A stretch of DNA of 64,000 nt from Okapia johnstoni (lineage: Eukaryota; Chordata; Mammalia; Artiodactyla; Giraffidae), in NCBI GenBank assembly GCA_024291935.2, contig CM044322.1, positions 21,699,405-21,763,404 on the forward strand, given 5' to 3'. Under the pieces are notes generated by a model. It did not search any database, had not been told where the DNA came from, and saw nothing but the letters and a program-made list of their open reading frames with translations. The translations under genes were made by a program, and so were the position numbers. This document shows, piece by piece, positions 23,778-36,214 of the stretch (positions within the stretch are counted from its first letter, which is position 1; each line of letters begins with the position of its first letter).

Positions 23778-24696
23778 AAGTCATACAGAGAGAAACAAAT
23801 ACTGTATGATTTCACTTACACGTGGAATCTAAAATACAAAACAAACCAACAAGTAAAATAAAGCTCATAGATACAGAGAATAGAACGGTGGTCACCAAAA
23901 GAGTCGGAGATTGAGGGGGTAGGTGTAATGGGTAAAGGGGTTCAAGATGTACAAACTTCTAGTAATAAAATAAGTAAGTCATGGCTATGTAATGTAGAGG
24001 ATAGTGACTATAATCAACAATATTATAGTACATACTTGAAAGTTGCCAAAAAATTAAATCTTACAAGCTCTCATCACAAAATGTATATATATGTAAATTG
24101 TGTATGGTGATGTATGATTACTAGACATCGTGGTGATTATTTTGTAATATATACAAATATCACATCATTATGTTATATACCTTAAACTAATGTTATATCA
24201 GTTATACCTCAATTAAAAAAAATCTTTCAGCTCTTGCTTGGAACGGGCTTCCATTATTTATCAATGTTTACTAAGTTTAAAATTATTCAAATACTTCACC
24301 CTGTATTTAAGTTTTGAAAGGGAAATAAATTGAGGGAGTATGCTTTTTTCATTTTATTCCTGCTCTCGACTCCAAAATTTGTATTTAGAGACTCTGGTTA
24401 CTTTAACAGAGATGCATATACACTCATGTGGGTCTTCAGGAAAAATCATTTCCATTCAGTTCTCTACTATTATTAATTGCCAGAATTTAGAGTTAACAGA
24501 ATCAATTACTCTCCCTGGTGATAAAAATTCTAATAGTAGTGAACATCAAAGCCAGAGAATTACAGACAACTGTTTAATGTGGAAATTTTTAAATGTAACC
24601 CCCTTAGAGGAGTAAGCCTGCTTCTTTCCATCCTAGGCTTCTTTCTCTGCACTCAGGAGATCTGCTCATGCCAAGAAGAAATAAAAAGACACACTA

Positions 24697-24930
24697 TCTT
24701 TTATCAAATATCTACTATATTCCAGACACTGGACATGTGCCAGCCCTTTTGAACTCTACCACAAATGTATGAACTAAATTTTATTATCTTCACTTAAAAA
24801 CCAAAAAACTGAAGATCATAGAAGTTAAGAAAGTTTTCTGCAGTCTTACATCTAGGAAGAGCCAGAGACAGGGATCAAAACCAGATCTCTTTGACCCAAA
24901 AGCCCAAGCTCTTTCCACTGCACTAAAACA
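24697..24930 (-). mobile_element. MIR SINE
   Basis: ACTATATTCCAGACACTGGA, ACTGAAGATCATAGAAGTTA and AGCTCTTTCCACTGCACTAA are in reverse MIR order. It is followed by a short (AAT)n run at 24947-24966. Position 24216-24696 shows no feature. Confidence 0.65.
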
Positions 24931-24966
24931 TTTCAAATACTAAAAAATAATAATAATAATAATAAG

Positions 24967-27576
24967 TGGTTAGTTGCTCTTTTGGAGCATGAAGAGCAAA
25001 ACAGCTGGTGGGTATAACATTAACAAATTTTCAGACCATTTCTTTAAAACTGTCTGGGATCTGATCCTCAAAAAACAAAACAACAACAACAAAATATGTA
25101 CAGGTTGACATTTACACCTGGAAATAGTTTGGAGGTGAGAACAGACTGGTTAGCATAGCAGTTAATATCTCCAGGTTGGCCAGTATCTAAACTGACAGGC
25201 TGCCTTGCTGACATTTGATAAAACATCTGGGTGGCCCTTCAGGGTTTTCTGTGACACATGACACTCAGTAATCAATTCTAGAGGACCCTGAGAGAAAGGG
25301 GGAGCTTCGTATCCCAAAGCCAGGACAATGACTGAAGGCTGGAAAAAGTGGGAAGGGAGCTAATACGAACACTCTACTGAAAACTCGCCTTCAAACCTGT
25401 GGCTTCCATCTGCATTTCCTCCTTTTTCTTGGTTTCCCCACTAGGTTTGTAACTGGTGGAAGAAGAGAGCGCATCAGAGACGGGAAGTGAGATGGTCCAG
25501 GTAAGAGTTGCTATCAAACAATGCAATCACACTGTTCTGACTGCTCACCTACTGTTCCATCAGAAATCTCGCCCTGCTCCCCTACTAGAAGCTTCTGTCA
25601 GGTGGTTTTGCCAGAATAGACTCCCCTGAATACAAGACCAGATAGAGGGAGTTACATTTCAACAGTGCTCTTGGCATCATAATGAGGAGGAATGTATCCA
25701 CCCCAGGACTTATAAAAGTCAATATGAAGTGAGAGGAAAATGGATCTTCTGAGAACTGTCAGGAACCAACCTGTCTTTGGCATTCTGATTTTATGATAAT
25801 AACAAAAAGGGGAAAGGAGCAGTTCATACACTTTTCTTCCTCAAAGCAGAAAAGTGTCTGCGTTTCAAGAACATTATGTGAACTTCAGTTTCAGAGTGTT
25901 GAAATAAAAGCAAAGCCAAAAAAATGTCCCTGTCTGAGAGGCTATGTAGGTGCAATGCTGAGAAAGATGCACTGAGACTTCATTCTTGTACACTTCCCAA
26001 TTAAAATCCTGCTCTCCAGTCAACATGCCACTTTCCTGAAACCAACATCAAATACAGTCTCAACTCCCTAAATAATGCTAGAGAGCTCCCTTTGTCTGAA
26101 GTGGGTCCCATCTACGGATGTGCCCTTCACAATTAACCTAAACTTCACTTTGTACATAAATCCTTGCTTGGCCACACTTTAATCAAAGCAGTTTTCTGTT
26201 GCAGCTTGCTGACCCTCATAGTACTGCAGCTATTACATTTTCTTTATTCAACCAAGCGATTTGAATGTTCCTTGAGAAGAAGATCCTAACTAAATCATTA
26301 GAATCTTGACTTGGGGAAGGAAGATATCCCACCATTCTTGGGGAGGGGGGACAATGGTTGGGTAGAGGGTAAGGCTGCCCGCTCACCCTGCAATTGCATC
26401 TGACCTAGAGGAATGATGCAAGGGGAACCAACTGTTCCTTCCACTGTGCAGCTATAGGCACTCAGACTTTCTCATGATGATAGATATGCTTTCCCTAGCT
26501 GTTACACAACAAGCTGCTATCTTCCAAGTCCCACAAAGTTGGATTACAGCACATGTGGCAAAAGCTACGGGAAGATTTTCTCGGGCAAAGTCCTACTGTC
26601 ATAGAAGAGATCATTTAACTACAGGTCAAGGTGGAAGAAGAAAAAGTCCAGGTAAAAATGCTGTCCTTGGCACAGAAATGGCTGCAGAATCTCAGTTCCG
26701 GTAACTACCACAGCTGAGTTCTCCTCTGTACTTCTGGGAGGGTTAAAGTCAGGAGTGAGAGTTCTGCTTCTCTTGGAAAGCCCATTGGCCTCCAGGAAGG
26801 TGAGGTTCAATAAAAGAAAGAAGTCACACACAGTGTCATCAGTTCTGGTAACTGAAAAAACATGCTGTGGGGTGCATGTTTGTTTTCAGGAGGAAAACGA
26901 GCAAAAAATAGGGCCGGGTTAGGTCATGATTATAAATCAACCTGATACAAGACAAGGTTTTTTCCTCAGGAAGTTATGCCTATGGCCTCTCTGCACATCT
27001 ATCTGCTGCCTTCTGCAGAACTACTTACCCAACACCCTACCCCCCCCCAAGGAGAGCATGGGGGGAACAAAAAGGAACAAAGGGGAGGAGGAGGTAGGCC
27101 ATCCATCAAAAGTCGTGCAACCTGGCAGAGAGCAGGATTGTGTCAGCAGGAGAAAGTGAAAAAAAAGCCCTGGGAGGTGTTTTTCAGCTGTTCTAGATGA
27201 CTTTCCTTCAAGACAGGATTAAGCTCACTTTTTAACTATGAGTTCAAGCTTTTACAGACTGGGGAAAAAAAAAACTCCTGAGAATATTTCACTAGCATCT
27301 TCCCAGAAAAAATTTTAAACCTGTTTACAGTCCACTCTTCATTTTAGTCATGCCTTACGATGATACCAACCAGAAGGAGAATGTCCCAGTCTTTCTGTAG
27401 GCCATGCATGCATAGGGTGAGAGTGAATGAGGCAGACTGGCAGGGAGAGGAGAGAAGAGAAACACAGAATGATGAGATGAAGGACAAAAACCCAAAGGCA
27501 TGCACAACCTCAGAAGAGGTGATCCATACATAGCATCCATGGAAAGTAGTTAGCAAGTTGTCTGACACAAAGTGTC
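24967..27576. other. Intron stretch without recognised features
   Basis: About 2.6 kb of apparently unique intron sequence, one of the longer repeat-poor stretches of the large intron. No open frame looks like a known protein. A short C run lies near 27041. Conservation in other mammals would be needed to say whether it holds regulatory elements. Confidence 0.45.
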
Positions 27577-27762
27577 ACTCAGTTCAGTTCAGTCCTTCAG
27601 TCGTGTCTGACTCTTTGCAACACCACGGACTGCAGCACGCCAGGCCTCCCTGTCCATCACCAACTCCTGGAGTTTACCCAAACTCATGTCCATTGAGTTG
27701 GTGATGCCATCCAACCATCTCATCCTCTGTCGTCCCCTTCTCCTCCCGCCTTCAATCAAAGC
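27577..27762 (-). mobile_element. BovB LINE 3' end fragment
   Basis: TCAGTTCAGTTCAGTCCTTC, CTCATGTCCATTGAGTTGGT and CTCATCCTCTGTCGTCCCCT form the reverse complement of the BovB 3' terminus. It is 5'-truncated and encodes nothing. Confidence 0.9.
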
Positions 27763-27994
27763 ATCACTAAATGTTAGCTAATCTCAAAGTTATTATTATT
27801 GTTATGGATGAGGGTGAGAGTGGACATGAGGAATTAAATGAAAAGCACTACTACTTTCTACCTTTAAAAGAGGTACTATTTTCTACTTGCTGAACCAGGC
27901 TGAAAGTGCACAAAGACCTTCAGCAAGGCCAGCTCTAGACCAGAGCTGCTCAGATCTTAGTGTGTTTATGAAGAACATCCAAAGTTAATATTAT

Positions 27995-28207
27995 CAGCAA
28001 AATTAATATTAAGAAGGAAAGAATAAGTTGCCTTTCAGAAAAGCAAATGATAAAAGAGTTCATCACCACTAAACAAGGCTTACAGGAAATGTTAAAAGGA
28101 CTTCTTCAAGCTGAAAAGAAATGATGCTAATTAATAACAAGAACACATATGAAAGAATAAATCTCACTGGGAAGGTAAATATATAGTAAAGGTAGTGGGT
28201 TAATCTA
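27995..28207 (+). mobile_element. L1 fragment (around the end of ORF1)
   Basis: AGAGTTCATCACCACTAAAC, AGGAAATGTTAAAAGGACTT and CTTCTTCAAGCTGAAAAGAA match the ORF1 end and inter-ORF part of old L1. The BovB copy begins directly after it. Confidence 0.7.
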
Positions 28208-28382
28208 AAGGCAAAAAGATATGACACTGATAGATGAACACCTCAGGTTGGTAGGTGCCCAATACGCTACTGGAGAAGAGTAGAGAAATAACTCCAGAAA
28301 GAATGAAGAGACGGAGCCAAAGCAAAACCAATGCCCAGTTGTGGATGTGACTGGTGATGGAAGTAAAGGCCGATGCTGTAAA

Positions 28383-28895
28383 GAACAATATTGCATAGGA
28401 ACCTGGAATGTTAGGTCCATGAATCAAGGTAAATTGACAGTGGTCAAACAGGAGATGACAACAGTGAACCTCAACATTTTAGGAATCAGTGATCTAAAAT
28501 GGACTGGAATGGGCGAATTTAATTCAGGTGACCATTATATCTACTACTGTGGGAAGGAATCCCTTAGAAGAAATGGAGTAGCCCTCATAGTCAACAAAAG
28601 AGTCCAAAATGCAGTATTTAGGTGCAGTCTCAAAAATGACAGAATGATCTTTGTTCATTTCGATGGCAAATCATTCAATATCACAGTAATCCAAATCTCT
28701 GCCCCAACCACTAATGCCAAAGAAGCTGAAGTTGAACAGTTCTATGATGACCTACAAGACTGTCTAGAACTAACACCAGAAAAAGATGTCCTTTTCATCA
28801 TAGGGGACTGGAATACAAAAGTAGGAAGTCAAGAGAAACCTGGTGTAACAGGCAGGTTTGGCCTTGGAGTACAAAATGAAGCAGGACAAGACTAA
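28383..28895 (+). pseudogene. BovB apurinic-type endonuclease domain, remnant
   Basis: About 170 codons are open and show the family's AP-endonuclease motifs: GTWNVRSMNQGK near the N-terminus, ISDLKWTGMGEF (an Asp replaces the catalytic Glu that I expect at ISEL), YYCGKESLRRNGVALIV, and IIGDWNTKVGSQE (GDWN motif intact). A stop after AGQD ends the frame early. The endonuclease would nick target DNA to prime reverse transcription, but this copy cannot make the full polyprotein. Confidence 0.75.
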
Positions 28896-30300
28896 AAGAG
28901 TTTTGCCATGAGACGACACTAGTCATAGCAAACACCCTATTCCAACAACACAAGAGATGGCTCTACACATGGACATCACCAGATGGTCAATAATGAAATC
29001 AGATTGATTATATTCTTTGCAGTTGAAGATGGAGAAGCTCTATACAGTCAGCAAAAACAAGACTGGGAGCTGACTCTAGCTCAGATCATGAACTCCTTAT
29101 TGCCAAATTCAGACTTAAATTGAAGAAAGTAGGGAAAACCGCTATACAATTCAGGTATGGCCTAAATCAAATCCCTTACAACTATACAGTGAAAGTGACA
29201 AATAGGCTCAAGGGATTCAATTTGATAGATAGAGTGCCTAAAGAACTATGGATGGAGGTTCATGACATACAAGAGGTAGTGATCAAAACCATCCCCAAGA
29301 AAAAGAAATGCAAAAAGGCAAAATGGTTGTCTGAGGAGGCCTTAAAAATAGCTGAGGAAAGAAGAGTCGCAAAAGGCAAAGGAGAAAAGGAAAGATATAA
29401 CCATCTGAATGCATAGTTCCAAAGAATAGCATGGAGAGATGAGAAAGCCTTCCTAAGTGATCAGTGCAAAGAAATAGAGGAAAACAATAGAATGGGAAAG
29501 ACTAGAGATCTCTTCCAGAAAATTAGAGACACTGGGGAACATTTTATGCAAAGATGGGCTAAATAAAGGACAGAAACGGCACGGACCTAACAGAAGCAGA
29601 AGATATTAAGAAGAAGTGGCAAGAATACACAGAAGAACTATACAAAAATGAGCTTCATGACCCAGATAACCATGATGGTGGGATCTCTCACCTAGAGCCA
29701 GACATCCTGGAATGGGAAGTCAAGTGGGCCTTAGGAAGTATCACTACAAACAAAGCTAGTGAAGGTGAGGGAATTCCAGCTGAGCTATTTCAAATCCTAA
29801 AAGATGCTGTCAAAGTGCTGCACACAATATGCCAGCAAATTTGGAAAACTCAGCACTTGCCACAGGACTGCAAAAAGTCAGTTTTCATTCCAATTCCAAA
29901 GGAAGGCAATGCCAAAGAATGTTGGAACTACTGCACAATTACACTCATCTCACATGCTAGCAAAGTAATGCTCAAAATTCTCCAAGCTAGCCTTCAACAG
30001 TACGTGAACCATGAACTTCCAGATGTTCAAGATGGATTTAGAAAAGGCAGAGGAACCAGAGCTTGAATTGCCAACATCCATTGGATCATAGAAAAAACAA
30101 GAGAATTCCAGAAAATCAACTACTTCTGCTTCATTAACTATGCTTAAGTCTTTGACTCTGTGGATCACAACAAACTGTGGAAAATTCTTTAAGAGATGGG
30201 ACTACCAGAGCACCTTACCTGCCTCCTGAGAAACCTGTATACAGGTCAAGAAGCAGCAGTTAGAATCAGGCATGGAACAATGGACTGTTTCAAAATTGGG

Positions 30301-30527
30301 CCACCTGATGCAAAGAACTGACTCATTTGAAAATACCCTGATGCTGGGAAAGATTGAAGGTAGGGGGAGAAGGGGATGACAGAGGATGAGATGGTTGGAT
30401 GGCATCACCGACTCAATGGACATGAGTTTGAGTAAACTCTTGGAGTTGATGATGGACAGGGAGGCCTGGTGTGCTGCAGTCCATGGGTTCGCAAAGAGTC
30501 GGACACAACTGAGTGACTGAACTGAAC
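30301..30527 (+). mobile_element. BovB 3' tail nested inside the BovB reverse transcriptase
   Basis: CCACCTGATGCAAAGAACTG to GAGTGACTGAACTGAAC is the normal last ~227 bp of BovB, but it sits between RT text CAAAATTGGG and ATCAAGGCTCTATATTGTCA. A second copy of the same tail lies at the proper end (31180-31395). Confidence 0.85.
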
Positions 30528-31424
30528 ATCAAGGCTCTATATTGTCACCCTGCTTATTTAACTGATATGTGAAATGCTGGGCTGGATGAAGCACAAGCTG
30601 AAATCAAGATTGCTGGGAGAAATATAAACAATCTTAGATATGCAGATGACACTGCCCTTATGGCAGAAAGTGAAGAGGGACTAAAGAACCTCTTGATGAA
30701 AGAGGAGAGTGAAAAAGCTGACTTAAAACTCAACATTCAAGAAAATGAAAATCATGACATCCAGTCCCATCATTTCATGGCAAATAGATGGGGGAAACAT
30801 AGAAACAGTGACAGATTTTATTTTCTTGGGTTCCAAAATCACTGCAGATGGTGACTGCAGCCATGGAATTAAGAGATGCTTGCTCCTTGGAAGAAAAGCT
30901 ATGACCAATCTAGACAGCATATTAAAAAGCAGAGACATTACTTTACTGACAAAGGTCCATTTAGTCAAACCTATAGTTTGTCCAGTAGTTGTGTATGGAT
31001 GTGAGAGTTGGATCATAAAGAAAGCTGAGCACTGAAGAATTGATGCTTTTGAACTGTGGTGTTGGAGAAGACTCTTGAGAGTCCTTGGACTGCAAGGAGA
31101 TCCAACCAGTTCCTCCTAAAGGAAATCAGTCCTGAATATTCATTGGAAAGACTGATGCTAAAGCTGAAACTCCAATATTTTGGCTACCTGTTGCAAAGAA
31201 CTGACTCATTGGATAAGATCCTGATGGTGAGAAAGATTGAAGGGGATGACGGAGGATGAGATAGTTGGATGGCATCACCAACTCAATGGACGTGAGTTTG
31301 AGCAAGCTTCTGGTGTTGGTGATGGACAGGTAAGCCTGGCGTGCTGCAGTCCATAGGTTCACAAAGACTTGGACATGACTGAGTAACTGAACTCAACTGA
31401 AGCTAATAGAGCAGATTGTGGAGT

Positions 31425-31620
31425 GAGATCTACCAGTCCAGCCAAACTTAATAACTCTACAGCCTTGAGCAACCATGTCCCATTTTCCTCATCCATGAAA
31501 TGGAGATAATAGTGATACCTAATTAACAGGGTTTGAGGGAGGATTAAATTAATTCACACATGTAAAATAATGAAAAGTGCTTAACAAACAATCAGCACTC
31601 AATATTATTATCCATTGCTT
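31425..31620 (+). mobile_element. MIR SINE
   Basis: TTTCCTCATCCATGAAATGG, AGATAATAGTGATACCTAAT and AAAAGTGCTTAACAAACAAT follow forward MIR order. Confidence 0.75.
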
Positions 31621-31639
31621 TGTTAAATACTATTTCTTA

Positions 31640-31806
31640 TTTATTTATCTACTTGACTGTGCTAGGTCTTAGCTCTGATCTTTATTGTGGCCTGCAGGAT
31701 CTTTTAGTTGTGGCATGTAGGATCTAGTTCCCTGACCAGGGATCAAACCCAGGCCCCCTGCATTGAGAGCAAGGTGCCTTAGCTCCTGGGCCACTAGGGA
31801 AGTCCC
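31640..31806 (-). mobile_element. CHR-type SINE
   Basis: In reverse it reads GGGACTTCCCTAGTGGCC, CCTGGGTTTGATCCCTGGTC and AACTAGATCCTACATGCC, the tRNA-Glu-derived cetartiodactyl CHR SINE. Confidence 0.8.
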
Positions 31807-32569
31807 TCATAGTTAATATTATCATTTTAACATATATAGGGCTTATGTCTTCAACTGTATTATAAACTCTTTAAGAGCAGGTAGTCCTGTCATCGTACAC
31901 TCTATGCTCAGTAAAGCCCTGTTGAATAAATAAATTAGTAGGTGAGTGAATAGATTAAAAAGCAAATTGAGCTATGTACTTCCTCTAAGCATTTTATCAG
32001 ACGAGATCAAGTGTGTTCAGACCTGTAAGTATCTCATGTTAAAAGAATTTCACCCTCCCCCCCCCCAAACTTTGTAATAACTCCAGATTTTGAGAAGACC
32101 ACAGAAGCAAAGGCAGGAAAGACTTGGAAACTAAGGAAAGTTTCTGGACCTCTGTTGACCTCTTTTCCGGATTGGCAAGATTTTTTTCTACAAACACTGC
32201 CTTCTTCTTCCACAAGGAATAATGTGAGTATAAAAGAGACAATGCATACAAACCAGAAGAAGCAAATAAATAGAACAGATAATATCTGAAAGCTCAAAAA
32301 TGACCATAGTTAAATCAAGTTTTAACTATATACAATTCTTCTAGGAGACTAGTTTCCAGTCAATATTTATCAAATAAAGGTGTATTGAGGGGGGCTGAGG
32401 AAAAGGAATTTGAGGTGGAAGATAAGGGTAATCATCCCTTCTAGTTATTTTTGAGTGAATTTCAGACATACTAGTCACTTTCCAAATCAATAGGATGTAA
32501 AGGTTACCTGTGCCCACTTCCAAGTAGAAAAATTCACTTCACAGTTTGTAAGACTAAATCGTGCCTTCT

Positions 32570-32800
32570 GTTTGTTCACTCATTCATTCATCCTCTTATC
32601 AAATATTTATTGGATGAGTTTCATTTGCTATCGCTGCACGAGGTGCAATGAACAAAGCATAGCTCTGACCTCCAGTAGCCCAGGGGCAGAGCTAGCCTCA
32701 AAAAGAAATATGGCAGTAGAGTCCATGTCTGTCTAACAGTCCTCAGCACAGTGTGTGGCACACAGTAGGAACTCAAAGAGTATCTGTTTAATGAATAAAA
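32570..32800 (+). mobile_element. L2-like LINE fragment
   Basis: CACTCATTCATTCATCC, AAATATTTATTGGATGAGT and GTGGCACACAGTAGGAACTC resemble old L2 3' ends; probably two short pieces. A C-run (about 32049-32057) lies upstream in otherwise featureless sequence 31807-32569. Confidence 0.45.
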
Positions 32801-32871
32801 CGTAAGATGGAAATTACAGTAAGTTGACCTAAGTGTTTTGATAAGGCTTAGTACGGGGTGTCAGGGGCCTC

Positions 32872-33080
32872 CCAGGTGACTCAATAGTAAAGAATCCACT
32901 TGCAGTGTAGAAGACATGGTTTCAATCCCTGGATCAGGAAGATCCCCTGGAGAAGGAGATGACAACCCACTCCAGGATTCTGGCCTGGAGAATCCTACAG
33001 ACAGAGGAACGTGACAGGGTCCATGGGGTCGCAAAAGAGTCGGACACGACTTAGCAACTAAACAGCAATAGCAACAACAG
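32872..33080 (+). mobile_element. Bov-tA SINE
   Basis: GGGCCTCCCAGGTGACTCAA to ACTTAGCAACTAAACAGCAA, with a CAACAACAGG tail. Confidence 0.88.
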
Positions 33081-33222
33081 GATATCAGTAGAATTAATTG
33101 GAGAACAAATCTATATCAGTGAGGCCAAGGAAGGTTTTCTAGAAAAGGTGTCATGTTAACTAAAATCCCAGGGAGTGACTCGAAGTAAGTTTGGTGAGTG
33201 TGGGTTTGGGGAGTAGTTTCTT

Positions 33223-33436
33223 GGGCTTCCCTAGTAGCTCAGATGGTAAAAAATCTGCCTGCAATTTGGGAAATCTGGGTCTGATCCCTGGGTCAGGAAG
33301 ATCCCCTGGAGAAGGGCATGGCAACCCACTCCACTATTTTTGTCTGGAAAATCCCATGGGCAGAGGAGCCTGGTGATCTACAGTCCATGAGGTTGCAAAG
33401 GGTTGGACATGACTGAGCAGCTAATCTTTTCACCTT
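33223..33436 (+). mobile_element. Bov-tA SINE
   Basis: GGGCTTCCCTAGTAGCTCAG to GACATGACTGAGCAGCTAAT. It is the second SINE of the same orientation within 150 bp. Confidence 0.88.
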
Positions 33437-33447
33437 CACTTTCATCC

Positions 33448-33640
33448 TAGGGACAGAGCGCTCAGGTTCAAATCTTGATGCTGCATGAGCAGCTGTGTGT
33501 CATTGGGCAACATCCTATTCCTCTCTGTGCTACAGCTTCTCCATCCACTTCCTTGAGTTGTTCTGAGGAGTTCACGAGTTAACATTTTCAAAGTGACCAC
33601 AGTTGCATGTGCTGTTGAGTAAATACTACATAAGTATTTG
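33448..33640 (+). mobile_element. MIR SINE
   Basis: GCTCAGGTTCAAATCTTGAT, GTGTGTCATTGGGCAACATC and TTCTGAGGAGTTCACGAGTT are in forward MIR order. Confidence 0.6.
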
Positions 33641-33799
33641 TCAAATAAAAATCCATTCAATAATTTCTTGAAACAATGGAGCATGCATGGGCATGCTCTC
33701 CATTTCCAGTATCTGTCTTGTATCACCTCCCTGTATATTATGCTGTCTTCTGTTTTATATGACCAGTGCTTTATTACAGGAGGTTGGCTCTCTCTTACC

Positions 33800-34380
33800 T
33801 TAAAAAATTCCCTCTGCACCCCTGCGTCTACTTCTGACTTCTGTCCCTTCCCTTCATGGCCAGTTTCTGAGCAGATTGTGCTGGAGCCTGTTCTAGGTCT
33901 TCATAGTTTCACATCTCACTCATAACTCCACCTGCTGTAATGTGGAGTCCCCTCTGAACCCCCAACTCCAGAGTGAAACTGCTCTCTCTAAAGTCCCTGA
34001 TGATTTTCTAACAGCTGCATCCAATGAGCCCAGTTCAGACCTGATGGCGTATTGGGTGGCTCTGTACCATATGACACTTTGGTAAATCCATCCTTTTCTC
34101 TTTCCCCCAATACCGCTGCCTTCAGGCCACCTTCAGTCTCTCCAGTTACTGGCTCTCCTTTTCTAGCCTCGAGGAATTCTCAGTCTCATCGAGATAGGAC
34201 TGGGATCTTCCAGAGGCCAAGCTGCAACGGTCTAATTACAGGTCAGCTCCCACTGGACAGAGAGAACCTTCCAGGTAAGGCCTCTGCCTTGCTCACTCTT
34301 GATTCCCCCAACACATGACTAAATGCCTAATACTTCACCTAAGAGGAACTCAATAAACGTTGGATGAATGGATAAATTAA
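33800..34380 (+). mobile_element. L2 LINE fragment
   Basis: GAAACTGCTCTCTCTAAAGT, CCCTGATGATTTTCTAACAG and the end AACTCAATAAACGTTGGATG fit an L2 element. It is heavily diverged, without coding capacity. Confidence 0.55.
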
Positions 34381-36214
34381 CAAATAGAACCCCCCAAAAG
34401 TATATTTCTTTCCTAACCTGTCCAAAATGCACTGCAACAAGATGTATGAAAGTCAGCAAATGCTGAGTCACTGCTTGAATGATGACTCACTAACTGATTG
34501 ATTAACTTTTAAGCTCTGTGACTTCCCCTCTGATCAGCCACTGGACTTCTAATCCAGAAATGAGCCACGATTACTGGTCTTGATATCCCAAGCATTGTCA
34601 TGGCAAAGTTTCAACTTCAAAATGCTCTGAAATGTTGGGTTCCAATGATCGTATTGTATATTTGGGCAGGACCACTTTTCTCCACGACTCACTTCTGACT
34701 CATAAAGAGAATTGGAATGTTTTTGTTTGCCCACTGGGCTTTATTTCCTGGATGCTCTCTTTTTTAAAAATATTCAAAGCATGGGATTATTTTAAGGCAG
34801 GTAATGAACATGAGAAGGAGGGGATGTTATTTTTGGGACAAAAACTTAACATAGAGATGTGTTTTCTAGAAGGTGCCAGGGTCATGGGGTGTATGATGTG
34901 AGCAGGAAGGAATCTGATGAGCACCCAGAGTAACTAACCCTCAGAACACAGAAGCATGGAATTGATGCATTTGTTTATGGCAGCATGAACTGAAGCTAAG
35001 GGACAATCAGGGAATACAGGCTCAGAATCCAAACTAACGTGCCACCTTCCACTCCTATTTATTTTGCCTCCTCAAGGCATGGGCTAGGATGGGAACAAGA
35101 AGAAGCCAAGCCGCCTGGAACACATATCCCAAATGACTCAGATGGGCAGCCCCAGAGGGACAATAAATCAGAGCACAGAGGAGGGAGCAGAAGGTGAGGA
35201 AGGACTAAGCGTTGCCAGTGAAGGGCAAATGGGTGAATTTACTTGGGCTGCCAAAGGTGATGCTTACTTTCCAGCTGCACCCCTGTTACTCCTGAATATT
35301 TCCACCTGACAACCTGTGCTCCACCCAAGAACTACACTGAGAGTGCCTGTGGGTTTCCATCTCATCTCTGAGGATGGAGAGAACGTACAATCAACAGACG
35401 ATGAGAAGAGAGAAGCAGATGGTGGCACGTGGATTGGCCAAGGCTCCTCCTGACTACACTGTCACCCTGAGATTGTGGCTGCCATGAAGGGAGGCAGTAA
35501 CTGAAGAAGGGGATGAAGACAGGAAGGGCAGGGAGCGGTGTCAGGCAACATAGCTGCAACATGATGAGGACAATCACACAGTCATGCTCAGAGAAAGCCC
35601 CTCTGTGCTACCACCCGGAAATGAGTCTCCTTTCCTGACCTGTACCCCAGATACCTGGATGACTTCAGCATCCCAGTGGGAGTCAGACGCAGGCCCTGAA
35701 CAGAGTGGGCTACAGGGATATGGCGATGCACCTGGAGGTGGAACCCAGGAAAATGTTCAGGTCATGTTAGCAGAGCTCTGTGGCTTTTATTTTCCCTCCT
35801 CCCCTCTGTTTCTCTTCTTCTTTGCTTCCTGAATGTGCTGCTGCATCAGAATCTGAGGCACTGTGACTTTTGAGGGCCTGAGTGTTCCCCATGAGCATGT
35901 CATTCTGGGCTCATGCAGGTGGAAAGCCATAGAAAGTAATGCAGTTCAGGGTGAAGGAAAGCTCCTGCCATGCAGAGTTAGGTTCAGGGAAGAAAGGGCC
36001 ATCTTAGGATGCCCTTAAGTGGCTGAAGGAAGGAGCTTGATGATAATTTCCTTCTCATCCAGTAAGACCTTCTTGTGATTGCAGAGGTCTCAGTGCAGAG
36101 GTCCATGTGTTTATTCATTGTACAAAACATCAGCACATTCCTCAAAGCCTACCCAGGTGCTACCAGATGTAAGCAGTGGCCAAGCCCTAGCCTTCAAAGA
36201 GCCTACCGAAGCCC
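34381..36214. other. Intron stretch without recognised features
   Basis: About 1.8 kb of apparently unique sequence. No gene-like frame or clear repeat was found on either strand. Confidence 0.45.

Larger units (their letters stand above)
19430..24215 (+). mobile_element. L1 ORF2 region and 3' UTR, degraded, with four nested insertions
   Basis: Endonuclease-region text (GTAAATATTTATGCAATCAA, CCTAAATACATAAAGCAAAT) begins near 19470. RT-region text (CAAGTGGGATTTATTCCAGA, TTTGTGGATGACACGATTTT, i.e. FVDD) lies at 21150-21800. The C-terminal part and an AT-rich 3' UTR end in CAGTTATACCTCAATTAAA. ORF2 is broken in many places. Three SINEs and one L1 tip are nested inside it (listed separately). 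There is no ORF1 and no 5' UTR. Confidence 0.88.
28208..31395 (+). mobile_element. BovB (RTE) LINE, nearly full length, with a second BovB tail inside
   Basis: The order is 5' segment, AP endonuclease (28383-28895), linker, RT (about 29600-31100) with YADD at about 30637, and a 3' tail ending AACTGAACTCAACTGAA. BovB is an RTE-clade non-LTR retrotransposon known for horizontal transfer between reptiles and ruminants. Several stops and frameshifts break the single ORF (for example TAG after NHLNA at 29416 and TGA in GTRA at 30064), so it is inactive. Confidence 0.92.

Noticed and set aside
28383..31035. Possible functional reverse-transcriptase gene
   Set aside because: Sequence is a BovB retrotransposon with stops, shifts and an internal insertion; not a host gene.
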